From: Pseudomonas sp. WS 5079
GTDB lineage: Bacteria > Pseudomonadota > Gammaproteobacteria > Pseudomonadales > Pseudomonadaceae
DNA length: 49,347 nt
NCBI RefSeq assembly: GCF_012985465.1
Contig: NZ_JAAQWN010000016.1
Coordinates: 1-49,347 of the forward strand
Direction of reading: 5' to 3'
Below are positions 17,624 through 25,797 of this stretch, piece after piece (position 1 is the first letter of the stretch; each line of letters starts with the position of its first letter). A model generated the notes under the pieces. It ran no database searches, was not told the origin of the DNA, and saw only the letters and a program-made list of their open reading frames with translations. A program made the translations under genes and the position numbers.

Positions 17624-18766
17624 ATGTACCAACACGTGCGCAACGTCACGATTCTCAGCCTCTTGCTCGGCGCCGGCAACTGCCTGGCCGCCACCGACCT
17701 GCGCCAGGTGGTGGACGCCACCGTCAAGCCGCTGATGCAGCAGCAGGCAATCCCAGGCCTGGCTGTCGCCATCGTGCAGGACGGCAAGGCCCGATACTTT
17801 AACTACGGTGTCGCCGCGCAGGACAGCCAGCAGCCCGTCAGCGAAAACACCCTGTTCGAGATCGGCTCGGTCAGCAAGACCTTCACCGCGACCCTGGCCG
17901 GCTATGCCCAGGCCACCGGTAAGTTGAAGCTCTCCGCCCCGGCCAGCGACTACTTGCCAGCCTTGCGCGCCAGCCAGTTCGAGCACATCAGCGTACTTGA
18001 CCTGGGCACCTACACCGCAGGCGGGCTGCCGTTGCAGTTCCCCGGCGAGGCGGACAATGCGCAGCAGATGATCGGCTACTTCCAGCACTGGAAAGCCACT
18101 TTCGCCCCCGGCACCCACCGCCAGTATTCCAACCCCAGCCTGGGCCTGTTCGGCTATCTGGCGGCGCAGAGCCTGCAGCAACCGTTCGACGTGGCGATGG
18201 AACAGACCCTGCTGCCCAAGCTCGGCCTCAAGCACACCTATCTCAAGGTGCCCAAGCCCCAGATGGGCTTGTATGCCCAAGGCTACGACAAGGCCGGCAA
18301 GCCGGTGCGCGTCAGCCCCGGGGCGTTTGACAGCGAAGCCTATGGGGTGAAGACCAGCCCGGCAGACCTGGCCCGCTACATGGCGCTGAACATGGACCCG
18401 ACATCGCTGGAGCAGCCGCTGCAACAGGCCATCGCTACCACGCATACCGGTTACTACACCGTGGGCACTACCACCCAGGGCCTTGGTTGGGAGATGTACG
18501 CCTACCCGCTGAGTGTTGACGCCTTGGTCGACGGCAATTCCACACCCATGGCCATGGAGCCGCACCCGGTCCACTGGCTAACCCCGGCACAGCCGTTGCG
18601 CGCCAATACCCTGGTGAACAAGACCGGCTCGACCGGCGGTTTTGGCGCCTATATCGCTTATGTACCGAGCAGAGGCATCGGCGTGGTGATCCTGGCGAAC
18701 AAGAACTACCCCAATGCCGAGCGGGTGAAAGCCGCCCACGCGATCCTGCAGGCCATGGAGCAATAG
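17624..18766 (+). CDS. ampC: Class C beta-lactamase
   Basis: A 380-residue serine beta-lactamase of class C. A signal peptide is visible (hydrophobic segment ILSLLLGAGNCLAA), so the enzyme acts in the periplasm. The three active-site elements are present: Ser82-x-x-Lys85 (SVSK), the Tyr-Ser-Asn motif (YSNPSLGLFG) and Lys-Thr-Gly (NKTGSTGGFG). The length is normal. The ATG at 17624 begins the signal peptide; an AAGGA lies about twelve bases before it, slightly far. The upstream reading frame is not used. It is paired with the divergent AmpR-like gene, which suggests inducible expression. Confidence 0.92.
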   Translation: MYQHVRNVTILSLLLGAGNCLAATDLRQVVDATVKPLMQQQAIPGLAVAIVQDGKARYFNYGVAAQDSQQPVSENTLFEIGSVSKTFTATLAGYAQATGKLKLSAPASDYLPALRASQFEHISVLDLGTYTAGGLPLQFPGEADNAQQMIGYFQHWKATFAPGTHRQYSNPSLGLFGYLAAQSLQQPFDVAMEQTLLPKLGLKHTYLKVPKPQMGLYAQGYDKAGKPVRVSPGAFDSEAYGVKTSPADLARYMALNMDPTSLEQPLQQAIATTHTGYYTVGTTTQGLGWEMYAYPLSVDALVDGNSTPMAMEPHPVHWLTPAQPLRANTLVNKTGSTGGFGAYIAYVPSRGIGVVILANKNYPNAERVKAAHAILQAMEQ

Positions 18767-18796
18767 CCCAGCTTTTTTAACCCGTCATCTTGCCAA

Positions 18797-18936
18797 TGTG
18801 GGAGCGGGCTTGCTCGCGAAGACGTCGGCCCAGCAAACATTGATGTTGACTGACACACTGCTTTCGCGAGCAAGCCCGCTCCCACAGGGGATCTGCGCTT
18901 GACTGACTGGCATTAGGGCTTGCCCGCTCCCACAGG
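18797..18936. repeat. REP pair of the GTGGGAGC family plus a single copy
   Basis: An inverted pair at 18797-18820 and 18863-18887 built on GTGGGAGCGGGCTTGCTCGCG and its complement, with one more partial copy at 18917-18936. This second REP family differs from the GTAGGAGC family found elsewhere. It separates the convergent ampC and ubiT genes. Confidence 0.75.
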
Positions 18937-18960
18937 GGCGCAGCTACGCGAGCTTGATCT

Positions 18961-19428
18961 TCAGGCCGCCAGGCCCTTGCCGGCTCGTTCCAGGTTGCGC
19001 CACAACCAGGGCGGCAACACGTCTGGGTCGAGGCTGTCGATCAGATTCTTCAGGCTCAAACCCAGCTCCGTGTCACCCTCGATCACCAACCGCCGGCGGA
19101 AGAACAAGGTATCCGGATCCTCCTGGCGGCTGGCCAATAACAGGAACTCGCGCCAGTTGCCGCTGATGGTCACCTGGGCCTGGGCCTGTTCGGCGATGCG
19201 CAGTCCGTCGCGGCCCAGGGTCAAGTACCAGCGCAAGCCCAGGTCGGGAATGCGCAGGCACATCCAGCGCCCGCGCAGCAGTTCAAAGCCGCCATCGCGC
19301 AAAGGTTCGGCCAGGCAGCGGTTCAGCGCCTGTTGCAAGGCCAGGCGCTGCACCACGAACGGCACCTTGCGCATCAACGGCAGTAAGCGGTCGGCGCCCT
19401 TGAGCAGCCATTGCTTGCGGTTCAGCAC
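18961..19428 (-). CDS. ubiT: UbiT, SCP2-domain accessory factor for O2-independent ubiquinone synthesis
   Basis: A 155-residue protein with an SCP2-like lipid-binding domain (RIPDLGLRWYLTLGRDGLRI, QVTISGNWREFLLLASRQED). In the anaerobic ubiquinone pathway UbiT binds the lipid intermediates. Its start overlaps the end of ubiV by seven bases, and ubiU precedes, so the three form one operon, as in other denitrifying Pseudomonas. Length and order fit the family well. Confidence 0.85.
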   Translation of the reverse strand: MLNRKQWLLKGADRLLPLMRKVPFVVQRLALQQALNRCLAEPLRDGGFELLRGRWMCLRIPDLGLRWYLTLGRDGLRIAEQAQAQVTISGNWREFLLLASRQEDPDTLFFRRRLVIEGDTELGLSLKNLIDSLDPDVLPPWLWRNLERAGKGLAA

Positions 19429-20312
19429 AGTCCCACCTCCTCGACCCGCAACATCCCGGCCTGGCCATGCCAGTAGCCATTGCAGCCTTCGACAAACACC
19501 GGCGGCGTGGCGCCCTGGCGGACCCGGTCAAAGGCTTCGACGATGCCCACCATGCCTTGCGCCCGTGGGCTCAGGCGCAGCAGATCGGCGCCGCAGCTGA
19601 TCAGCCCCGGGTAATCGGCCAGCAGGTTGGTGACCTCCGCCGACAGAGTCTGGATACCATTCAAGGTAAACAGCGCCTGCCCTTCCTGGCTGGTCAAGGC
19701 CATGCCATCGGGGTAGTTGAGGCAGCAGAACTGGCAGTCATCCTTGGGCCGATTTTCCGCCCGCGCCGTAAAGCAGCGCGCCGAATAGGCCAGGGGCAGA
19801 TGCCCATAGGCGAAGACTTCGACTTGCGGCAACGGCCGGCCCAGTTCACGCACCTGCTCCAACACATCGCCAATCAGCGCCGCCGAGCACTCCACCGGCG
19901 GCACCCAGCGCATCATCCCGGCATCCAGCAGTTGCACCAGGGCATGGCCGTTATACAGATTCAACGCCGGCCCACCGACAAAGGGCAGCTTGCGCTCGGC
20001 GAGCAGCTGCACGGCGCCCATGTCATTGGCCTCGACCAACACCTCGCCGTTGTCACACAGGCGACGCAGGCTCGACAGCTCCGAGGCGGCCTCGATCAGG
20101 GTCAGGCTCGACAGCACGATTTGCGCATGGCCCGCCGACTGCAATTCGCGGCCCAGGCCCAACCACTGGTCGAGGTTGAACGCGCGGCGCTTGGAGCACA
20201 CGGTTTCCCCCAGGTAGATCACATCCAGCGGCAGGCTGGCCATCTCGCTGTAGAACTGCCCCAGTTGTTGCTTATCCCAATAAAACAGCACCGGTCCCAG
20301 GCTGAGTTTCAT
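19422..20312 (-). CDS. ubiV: UbiV, U32-family [4Fe-4S] protein for O2-independent ubiquinone synthesis
   Basis: A 296-residue U32 peptidase-family protein that works with UbiU in O2-independent hydroxylation of ubiquinone precursors. The cluster-binding cysteines are visible: Cys39 (GETVCSKRRA) and a later set in the pattern C-x12-C-x2-C-C (starting at ARCFTARAEN). The start at 20312 (MKLSLGPVLFYW) matches family members; the longer frame upstream runs into ubiU and is not used. It begins 10 bp after ubiU and overlaps ubiT. Confidence 0.9.
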   Translation of the reverse strand: MKLSLGPVLFYWDKQQLGQFYSEMASLPLDVIYLGETVCSKRRAFNLDQWLGLGRELQSAGHAQIVLSSLTLIEAASELSSLRRLCDNGEVLVEANDMGAVQLLAERKLPFVGGPALNLYNGHALVQLLDAGMMRWVPPVECSAALIGDVLEQVRELGRPLPQVEVFAYGHLPLAYSARCFTARAENRPKDDCQFCCLNYPDGMALTSQEGQALFTLNGIQTLSAEVTNLLADYPGLISCGADLLRLSPRAQGMVGIVEAFDRVRQGATPPVFVEGCNGYWHGQAGMLRVEEVGLC

Positions 20313-20322
20313 GTGCGGTTCC

Positions 20323-21318
20323 TCATTGCCACGAACGATGGTAGGCGCCCAGGGTGGTCTGGCTGCCTTCGGATAGACCGGCCAGCACGCTGCGCCACTG
20401 GTCCTTGACCACAAAGCGTTGCGGCGCGCTGCGGTGCGCGTCCAGTGCCGCACGCCAGACCCCGGTGACTTGCTCGACATACGCCGGGCTGCGCTGGCGG
20501 CCTTCGATTTTTACCGCTTCGACGCCCATGGCGATCAACTCGGGGATCAAGTCCAGGGTGTCGAGGCTGGTGGGTTCTTCGAGGGCATGGAAGCGCTTGC
20601 CATCGACCATGAAACGGCCCTTGCACAGGGTCGGGTAGCCCGCCGGTTCGTCCGGTGTGTAGCGGTCGATCAGCACTTCGCTCAGGCGCGCGCTCAGGCC
20701 ATCGGCATCTTCGCTCCAGCGCACCGCCTTGGCCGGCGAGCACACGCCGCACAGGTTCGGTGACTCACCGGTGATATACGAAGACAGGTGGCAACGGCCC
20801 TCGGCCATGATGCACAGGCTGCCGAAACCGAAGACTTCGATGGGCACCGAACTGCTGGCGGCTACGTGTTTGACCTGGGCCAGCGACAGCACCCGGGGCA
20901 ACACCGCGCGGCGGATGCCATAGCGCTCGGCGTAGAACTGCAACGCCGCCGCATGGGTCGCCGAACCCTGCACCGAGAGGTGCAAGGCCATCTGCGGATG
21001 GCGGCTGCTGGCGTACTGCAGCACCCCCGGATCGCCGGCAATCAGGGCATCCACGCCATGATCGGCAGCACGGTCCACCGCCCGTTGCCAGCGCTCCCAG
21101 CCCTTGGGCTGCGGGTAGGTGTTGACCGCCACATACAGCTTGCGCTGGTGCTGGCGGATGTGGGCGACGGCGCCGTCGAACTGCTTGTCGTCCATGTTCA
21201 GCCCGGCAAAATGCCGGGCGTTGGTGTCATCGCGAAAACCCACATACACCGCATCGGCACCTTGGCGCACGGCGGCTTTAAGCGCAGGCAAATTGCCTGC
21301 CGGGCAGACCAGTTGCAT
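20323..21318 (-). CDS. ubiU: UbiU, U32-family [4Fe-4S] protein for O2-independent ubiquinone synthesis
   Basis: A 331-residue U32-family protein. The four cysteines that hold its [4Fe-4S] cluster are all present at the positions known from E. coli: Cys169, Cys176, Cys193 and Cys232. UbiU and UbiV form a complex that hydroxylates the ubiquinone ring with prephenate as oxygen donor instead of O2. GAGGA lies before the ATG. A TTGAT-CCTC-ATCAG sequence covers this ribosome site, too close to the start to be an activator site. The gene leads ubiUVT; moeA lies 180 bp upstream past a REP pair. Confidence 0.92.
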   Translation of the reverse strand: MQLVCPAGNLPALKAAVRQGADAVYVGFRDDTNARHFAGLNMDDKQFDGAVAHIRQHQRKLYVAVNTYPQPKGWERWQRAVDRAADHGVDALIAGDPGVLQYASSRHPQMALHLSVQGSATHAAALQFYAERYGIRRAVLPRVLSLAQVKHVAASSSVPIEVFGFGSLCIMAEGRCHLSSYITGESPNLCGVCSPAKAVRWSEDADGLSARLSEVLIDRYTPDEPAGYPTLCKGRFMVDGKRFHALEEPTSLDTLDLIPELIAMGVEAVKIEGRQRSPAYVEQVTGVWRAALDAHRSAPQRFVVKDQWRSVLAGLSEGSQTTLGAYHRSWQ

Positions 21319-21363
21319 GGTTGATCCTCATCAGAAAATTCATCACCAACACCGCATATCCCT

Positions 21364-21470
21364 TGTGGGAGCGGGCTTGTGTGGGAGCGGGCTTGCTCGC
21401 GATTACGGTGTGTCAGGCAATTTAAATGTTGACTGATCCACCGCTATCGCGAGCAAGCCCGCTCCCACAT
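21364..21470. repeat. REP pair, GTGGGAGC family
   Basis: One and a half direct copies of GTGGGAGCGGGCTTG (21364-21379 and 21379-21404) face an inverted copy at 21446-21470 (CGCGAGCAAGCCCGCTCCCA). It fills most of the gap between moeA and ubiU and may stabilise or end the moeA transcript. The truncated extra copy suggests a slippage event. Confidence 0.75.
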
Positions 21471-21501
21471 TGACCATCACCACCATCGGCACCGCTGGCA
21501 G

Positions 21502-22737
21502 TTATTGCATCAGTTCGGCAAAAGACACGAACCGCACCAGCCCGCCCTTCTCCACCAACTGCTCACGCTCCACAATCGCCAGGCCATCGGCCCAGCACGC
21601 GGCGCTGAGCATCGCCGAGCTTTGCCGGGGGTGCAGCGTGACCCGCGCCTGGCCGTCGATGCCCGGGGTCAGGCGTGCGCGCAGGTATTGGCGGCGGCGG
21701 TTGCGCTGGGCCCAGGTAAAGTCGGCGGGCAGCAGCATCGGCACCGGGGTGACGTCAGTCACACCCTGGGCGCGCAACAGGAACGGGCGCACCACCACCA
21801 ACGCGGTAATCAGTGCCGCCGAAGGGTTGCCGGGCAAGCCGATCCACGGTTTGCCGGCCACATCGCCAAAGGCCAGGGGTTTGCCCGGCTGGATTGCCAG
21901 GCGCCAGAAATCAACGCGCCCCAGCTCCTTGATCGCCTGCTTGAGGTGATCTTCCTCGCCCACCGACACCCCGCCAGACGTCAGCAGCAAGTCGCATTCC
22001 GAGGACGCCAGGGTCAACGCATCGCGGCTGACGGCCAGTTCGTCGGCCATCACCCCATAGTCATGTACCTCCACGCCCCAGCCTTGCAGCAGCGCGGCCA
22101 GGCAATGGCGATTGCTGTTGTAGATTTGCCCCGGCGCCAGGTGATCGCCCGGCTCGCGCAGTTCATCACCGCTGCTCAACAGGCACACCCGCAACGGCCG
22201 ATAGACCTTGACCTGGGCCAGCCCGGCCGCCGCCAGCAGGCCCAGTTCCTGGGCGCGCAGGCGCTTGCCGGCCGGCAGCAGCAAGGCGCCCTGGGTCACT
22301 TCTTCACCCTGCTTGCGCACATGCTCGCCAGTGCGCATCGGCGGGCACCAGATGCGTTGGCCGTAGACCCGGCAACGCTCCTGGGGCACCACGGTGTCAG
22401 CCCCGGCCGGCAAGGGTGCGCCGGTAAAAATGCGCATGGTTTGCCCACTGCTCAACGCTGTGGCTGCGCCCTCGCCAGCGGCGATGCGCCCGGCCAGGCG
22501 CAGGTAGCCGCCCTCGGCCGGCAGGTCGGCGGCGCACAGCGCGTAGCCGTCCATGGCACTGTTGTCCCAGGCCGGCAGGTTGACCGGGGAAAAGATATCG
22601 CTGGCCAGCACCCGGCCCAGGGCCTGGGCGGTTTTCACTTGCTGGGTGGACGGTGGAGGGGGTGCCTGGGCCAACAGGCGTTCGATGGCCTCGTCCACCG
22701 GGATCAGTTCGCCGCTTTCACACACCGAGGTGCTCAT
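21502..22737 (-). CDS. moeA: Molybdopterin molybdenumtransferase MoeA
   Basis: A 411-residue MoeA, which inserts molybdate into adenylylated molybdopterin to make the active cofactor. The hallmark PAWDNSAMDGYAL and the MoaB/Mog-like segment (LLLTSGGVSVGEEDHLK) are present. The start at 22737 overlaps the moaB stop (ATGA), so the two are translationally coupled. The molybdenum cofactor is needed by nitrate reductases, which fits the anaerobic genes around it. Confidence 0.92.
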   Translation of the reverse strand: MSTSVCESGELIPVDEAIERLLAQAPPPPSTQQVKTAQALGRVLASDIFSPVNLPAWDNSAMDGYALCAADLPAEGGYLRLAGRIAAGEGAATALSSGQTMRIFTGAPLPAGADTVVPQERCRVYGQRIWCPPMRTGEHVRKQGEEVTQGALLLPAGKRLRAQELGLLAAAGLAQVKVYRPLRVCLLSSGDELREPGDHLAPGQIYNSNRHCLAALLQGWGVEVHDYGVMADELAVSRDALTLASSECDLLLTSGGVSVGEEDHLKQAIKELGRVDFWRLAIQPGKPLAFGDVAGKPWIGLPGNPSAALITALVVVRPFLLRAQGVTDVTPVPMLLPADFTWAQRNRRRQYLRARLTPGIDGQARVTLHPRQSSAMLSAACWADGLAIVEREQLVEKGGLVRFVSFAELMQ

Positions 22738-23288
22738 GACCGCGCCTCGCAGGGTTCCAGCGCTTGCGCGGCCTGGGCCTTGAGGTGCGGGGCGAAGTTG
22801 CACGGCCCGGTGCGGCTGTCCAGCTGCCCCAAGAGGATCTTGTCCCAGCCCGTGCGGCAGGCCCCGGGCGAGCCGGGCATGCAGCACACCAGCACGCCAT
22901 TGCTCATGCCGGCCAGGGCACGCGATTGCAGGGTCGACATGCCGATCTCTTGCAGGGACACCTGGCGAAACAGCTCGCCAAAGCCTTCGACATGCTTGTC
23001 CAGCAATGGCAGCACCGCTTGCGGGGTGTTATCGCGCGCGGTAAAGCCGGTGCCGCCGGTGGTGAGGATCACTTGCACCTGGGGGTCGGCAATCCATTGC
23101 GAAATCCGCGCGCGGATCTGGTAGATGTCGTCCACCACCAGGGCCCGGTCGATCAGCGCGTGCCCGGCCCCTTGCACGCGGTCGCACAGGGTTTGCCCGG
23201 AGGTGTCGTTGTCAAAGTTGCGGGTATCGCTGATGGTCAATACGGCGATGTTCAGTGAGACAAAATTGCGTTGAGTCAGATGTGCCAT
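22734..23288 (-). CDS. moaB: Molybdenum cofactor protein MoaB (MogA-type adenylyltransferase)
   Basis: A 184-residue MoaB/Mog-family protein that prepares molybdopterin for metal insertion. The molybdopterin-binding motif is LTTGGTGFTARDNTP, followed by GMSNGVLVCCMPGSPGACRTG. The ATG at 23288 gives the usual N-terminus (AHLTQRNFVSLNIAVLTISD); the extra 16 codons upstream look untranslated. It overlaps moeA by four bases. The next upstream gene, pdxH, is 92 bp away in the same direction. Confidence 0.9.
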   Translation of the reverse strand: MAHLTQRNFVSLNIAVLTISDTRNFDNDTSGQTLCDRVQGAGHALIDRALVVDDIYQIRARISQWIADPQVQVILTTGGTGFTARDNTPQAVLPLLDKHVEGFGELFRQVSLQEIGMSTLQSRALAGMSNGVLVCCMPGSPGACRTGWDKILLGQLDSRTGPCNFAPHLKAQAAQALEPCEARS

Positions 23289-23380
23289 GGTGAAAATCCC
23301 GGGATAAATGAGCAATGGCTCCAGCCTGCACCGCAAAGGCCGGCGGGCCTATTCCTCCGAGGAGGTACCTCTAGGCGGAT

Positions 23381-24028
23381 TCAGGGGGCCAGGCGGCTGC
23401 GCTGCCAGGTGTCGTCGTGCCGGCGATAGTCGAGGCGGTCGTGCAGGCGGTCGGGGCGGCCTTGCCAGAACTCCACGCGCTCGGGTTGCAGGCAATAGCC
23501 GCCCCACTCTGCCGGGCGCGGCGGTGATTGCCCGGCAAAGCGTTGGGTGACATCACGCAGGTGCCCTTCCAGCTCGGCGCGATGGGCCAGGGGCTGGCTT
23601 TGCGGCGACGCCCAGGCGCCGATCTGGCTGGCCAGCGGGCGCGAGTGGAAATACTCGTCGGACAGCTGCGGCGCCAGGCGTGCGACCGTGCCTTCGATGC
23701 GTACCTGGCGCTCCAGGCCGGGCCAGAAAAAGGTCATGGCCGCGCTGGGGTTGCTCGCCAGTTCCTGGCCCTTGGCGCTCTGGTAGTGGCCGAAAAAGGT
23801 AAAGCCCTCGGCACCAAAGCCCTTGAGCAAGAGGATCCGGCAATGGGCACGGCCCTGGGCATCGACCGTGGCCAGGGCCATGCTGTTGGCCTCCACCGGC
23901 GCCACTTCGGTCTTGCGCGCCTGCTCCAGCCACTGGCCGAACAACACGAGGGGATCGTCCTGTACCAGGTCATCCCGCAAACCGTACAGGGTGTAGTTGC
24001 GGCGCATCTGCGCCAGGGAAAGGGGCAT
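23381..24028 (-). CDS. pdxH: Pyridoxamine 5'-phosphate oxidase
   Basis: A 215-residue FMN enzyme that makes pyridoxal 5'-phosphate from pyridoxine or pyridoxamine phosphate. Family motifs are present in order: NSMALATVDAQGRAHCRILL, KGFGAEGFTFFGHYQSAKG, and the C-terminal PERVEFWQGRPDRLHDR. GGAGG lies eight bases before the ATG. A perfect Anr/Dnr box lies 62 bp upstream of the start, unexpected for an O2-consuming housekeeping enzyme. Its strand and position suggest it heads the moaB-moeA genes. Confidence 0.92.
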   Translation of the reverse strand: MPLSLAQMRRNYTLYGLRDDLVQDDPLVLFGQWLEQARKTEVAPVEANSMALATVDAQGRAHCRILLLKGFGAEGFTFFGHYQSAKGQELASNPSAAMTFFWPGLERQVRIEGTVARLAPQLSDEYFHSRPLASQIGAWASPQSQPLAHRAELEGHLRDVTQRFAGQSPPRPAEWGGYCLQPERVEFWQGRPDRLHDRLDYRRHDDTWQRSRLAP

Positions 24029-24083
24029 GGGGCGAACCTCCGGTCAATTCGCCACAGTCTGATCAGCCGACGCCCTGCGCACC

Positions 24084-24097
24084 TTGATCGCGATCAA
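24084..24097. promoter_or_regulatory. Perfect Anr/Dnr (FNR-type) box before pdxH
   Basis: TTGAT-CGCG-ATCAA matches the FNR-family consensus TTGAT-N4-ATCAA at every fixed position. The centre is 62.5 bp upstream of the pdxH start, which leaves a leader of about 20 bases if it acts at -41.5. It lies 32 bp after the norR stop, which reads in the same direction. Confidence 0.8.
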
Positions 24098-24128
24098 CTG
24101 CGCGCCGCGGCATGGGGTCGCAGCCCGG

Positions 24129-25652
24129 CTACTTGAGCCCCAGGCGCCGCGCCAGTTTGTGCAGGTTGCTGGAGTCCAGGCCCAGCATGCGCGCAGCGCT
24201 GGCCCAGTTATCGCCGGACAGGCTCAACGCCTGGCGCACCTTCTGGCGCTGGCAGTCGTCCACCGCATCGCTCAAGCTCTGGAATGCTGGCGCCGGCACT
24301 TCAGGCACAGGGGCCTGGGCCAAGGTGGCGCTGTCGAGATCCAGCAGCTCGACTTCCAGGGTCATGATCTGGTTGCGATTGCCGCCACGGCTCAACTGCT
24401 TCAGGGCAGCGCGGCTGATCACGTGTTCCAGCTCGCGCACATTGCCCGGCCAGGCATAACCAAGCAGGCTCTGCTCGGCTGCCGGTGACAGGCGCAAGCC
24501 GCGCAGGCCCAGGCGCGCGCGGTTGAGCTCCAGGAAGTGCCCGGCCAGCAGCAGCACATCGTGGCCGCGCTCGCGCAATGCCGGGATCGGCACCGGGTAC
24601 ACCGACAGCCGGTGGTACAGGTCGGCGCGAAACAGCCCTTGGCGAATGCTCTCGGGCAGGTGGCGGTTGGTGGCGGCGATAATCCGCACATCCACATGCA
24701 ACGGCTTGTCGGCGCCCAGGCGCTGGATCTCACCGTTCTGCAAGGTGCGCAGCAGTTTGGCCTGCACACTCAACGGCAACTCGCCCACTTCATCGAGGAA
24801 CAGCGTGCCGCCGTTGGCCGCGTCAAAACGCCCGGCGCGGTCGCTGGTGGCGCCGGAGAACGCGCCTTTGACATGCCCGAACAACTCGCTCTCGGCCAAC
24901 GACTCCGGCAGCGCCGCGCAGTTGACCTGGATCAGCGGCTTTTTACTGCGCCGCGACAGGCGATGCAGGCGCCGCGCGAACAGCTCCTTGCCGACCCCGG
25001 TTTCGCCAAGCAGCAACACCGGCAGGTCCGAATCGGCGAGCACATCCAGCTCGTTGAGCAACTGGTGCAGGACCGGGCTCTGGCCGAGGATTTCGCCATC
25101 TTCGACCCTGGGCAAACCCGCCAGCGGTTCATGGCGTGACAGGCGCAGGCTGCGGTTCTCCTGCTCCAGCCGCGTGACCCGCACCGCAGCCTCGATCTGC
25201 AACGTACAGCGCTTGAGCTGCTCGCGGGCATTGGCGTCAAAGGTCCCGGCGTGCAGGGCATCCAGGGTAATCGCGCCCCAGGGCCGGCCCTCGACGAACA
25301 GGCTCACGCCCATGCAGTCATGCACCGGCAGCGGTTCGCCGACCTGAGTGTCCAGCAGCCCGTCGTACGGGTCCGGCAGGCGGCTGTCGGGCTCGAACCA
25401 GGTCGGCTCGCGGGACGCCATGATCGCCGCCAGCCGTGGATGCTGGGCAATCACAAAACGCCGGCCGAGGGCCTCATGCACCAGCCCCACCGTGGCCACC
25501 GGACGCAGGCTGTCGTCGCCATCCAGGCGCAACAGGCCCACGGCGCCGCTATGGAAATATTCGCGCAGGGTCTGCACCAGGCGTTGCAGGCGCACCGCGT
25601 TGGGCAATTCGACAATCAGGTCGGCCGACAGGCTTTCACGCAACATGGTCAT
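24129..25652 (-). CDS. norR: NorR, nitric-oxide-responsive sigma-54 activator
   Basis: A protein of about 507 residues with an N-terminal GAF domain, a central AAA+ domain and a C-terminal Fis-type helix-turn-helix. Visible motifs are Walker A (LGETGVGKELFAR), the sigma-54 contact loop GAFSGA (GAFTGA in most members), and Walker B (LFLDEVGELP). The last helix is DNWASAARMLGLDSSNLHKL. NorR senses NO through non-heme iron in the GAF domain. The ATG at 25652 is preferred because AAGG lies six bases before it; the ATG at 25646 is an alternative. It diverges from a hemerythrin gene that has a matching promoter. Confidence 0.9.
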   Translation of the reverse strand: MTMLRESLSADLIVELPNAVRLQRLVQTLREYFHSGAVGLLRLDGDDSLRPVATVGLVHEALGRRFVIAQHPRLAAIMASREPTWFEPDSRLPDPYDGLLDTQVGEPLPVHDCMGVSLFVEGRPWGAITLDALHAGTFDANAREQLKRCTLQIEAAVRVTRLEQENRSLRLSRHEPLAGLPRVEDGEILGQSPVLHQLLNELDVLADSDLPVLLLGETGVGKELFARRLHRLSRRSKKPLIQVNCAALPESLAESELFGHVKGAFSGATSDRAGRFDAANGGTLFLDEVGELPLSVQAKLLRTLQNGEIQRLGADKPLHVDVRIIAATNRHLPESIRQGLFRADLYHRLSVYPVPIPALRERGHDVLLLAGHFLELNRARLGLRGLRLSPAAEQSLLGYAWPGNVRELEHVISRAALKQLSRGGNRNQIMTLEVELLDLDSATLAQAPVPEVPAPAFQSLSDAVDDCQRQKVRQALSLSGDNWASAARMLGLDSSNLHKLARRLGLK

Positions 25653-25704
25653 TACTACCCTTGTATGGTCGGTTCTACCGTGCAGCATCAGGGTGATCCT
25701 GACC
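25647..25704. promoter_or_regulatory. Three NorR enhancer sites upstream of the hemerythrin gene
   Basis: Three GGT-N7-ACC sites at 25647-25659, 25667-25679 and 25692-25704. NorR is known to bind GT-N7-AC sites in groups of three. The offsets are 20 and 25 bp. The first site covers the chosen norR start codon, which may allow self-repression. Confidence 0.82.
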
Positions 25705-25744
25705 ACTACAAAAAATTAAATGCGGTTTTTCAATGGGTTGGCAA

Positions 25745-25760
25745 TGGCACACGGCATGCA
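25745..25760 (+). promoter_or_regulatory. Sigma-54 promoter of the hemerythrin gene
   Basis: TGGCAC-N5-ATGCA, with GG and GC twelve bases apart as in -24/-12 promoters (consensus TGGCAC-N5-TTGCW, one mismatch). It begins 53 bp after the start of the third NorR site. Transcription should begin near 25771, about 27 bases before the ATG at 25798. Confidence 0.82.
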
Positions 25761-25797
25761 ATCAGCGGTGTATCTGTTCACTTGATGAGGAAAGCCG

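Noticed and set aside
17038..18766. A long reading frame from 16682 that extends the beta-lactamase by over 300 residues
   Set aside because: The added part is the antisense of the LysR gene; the signal peptide starts at 17624.
21321..21334. TTGAT-CCTC-ATCAG, a near Anr box next to ubiU
   Set aside because: It covers the ribosome-binding site, only a few bases before the start codon, so it cannot act as an ordinary activator site.
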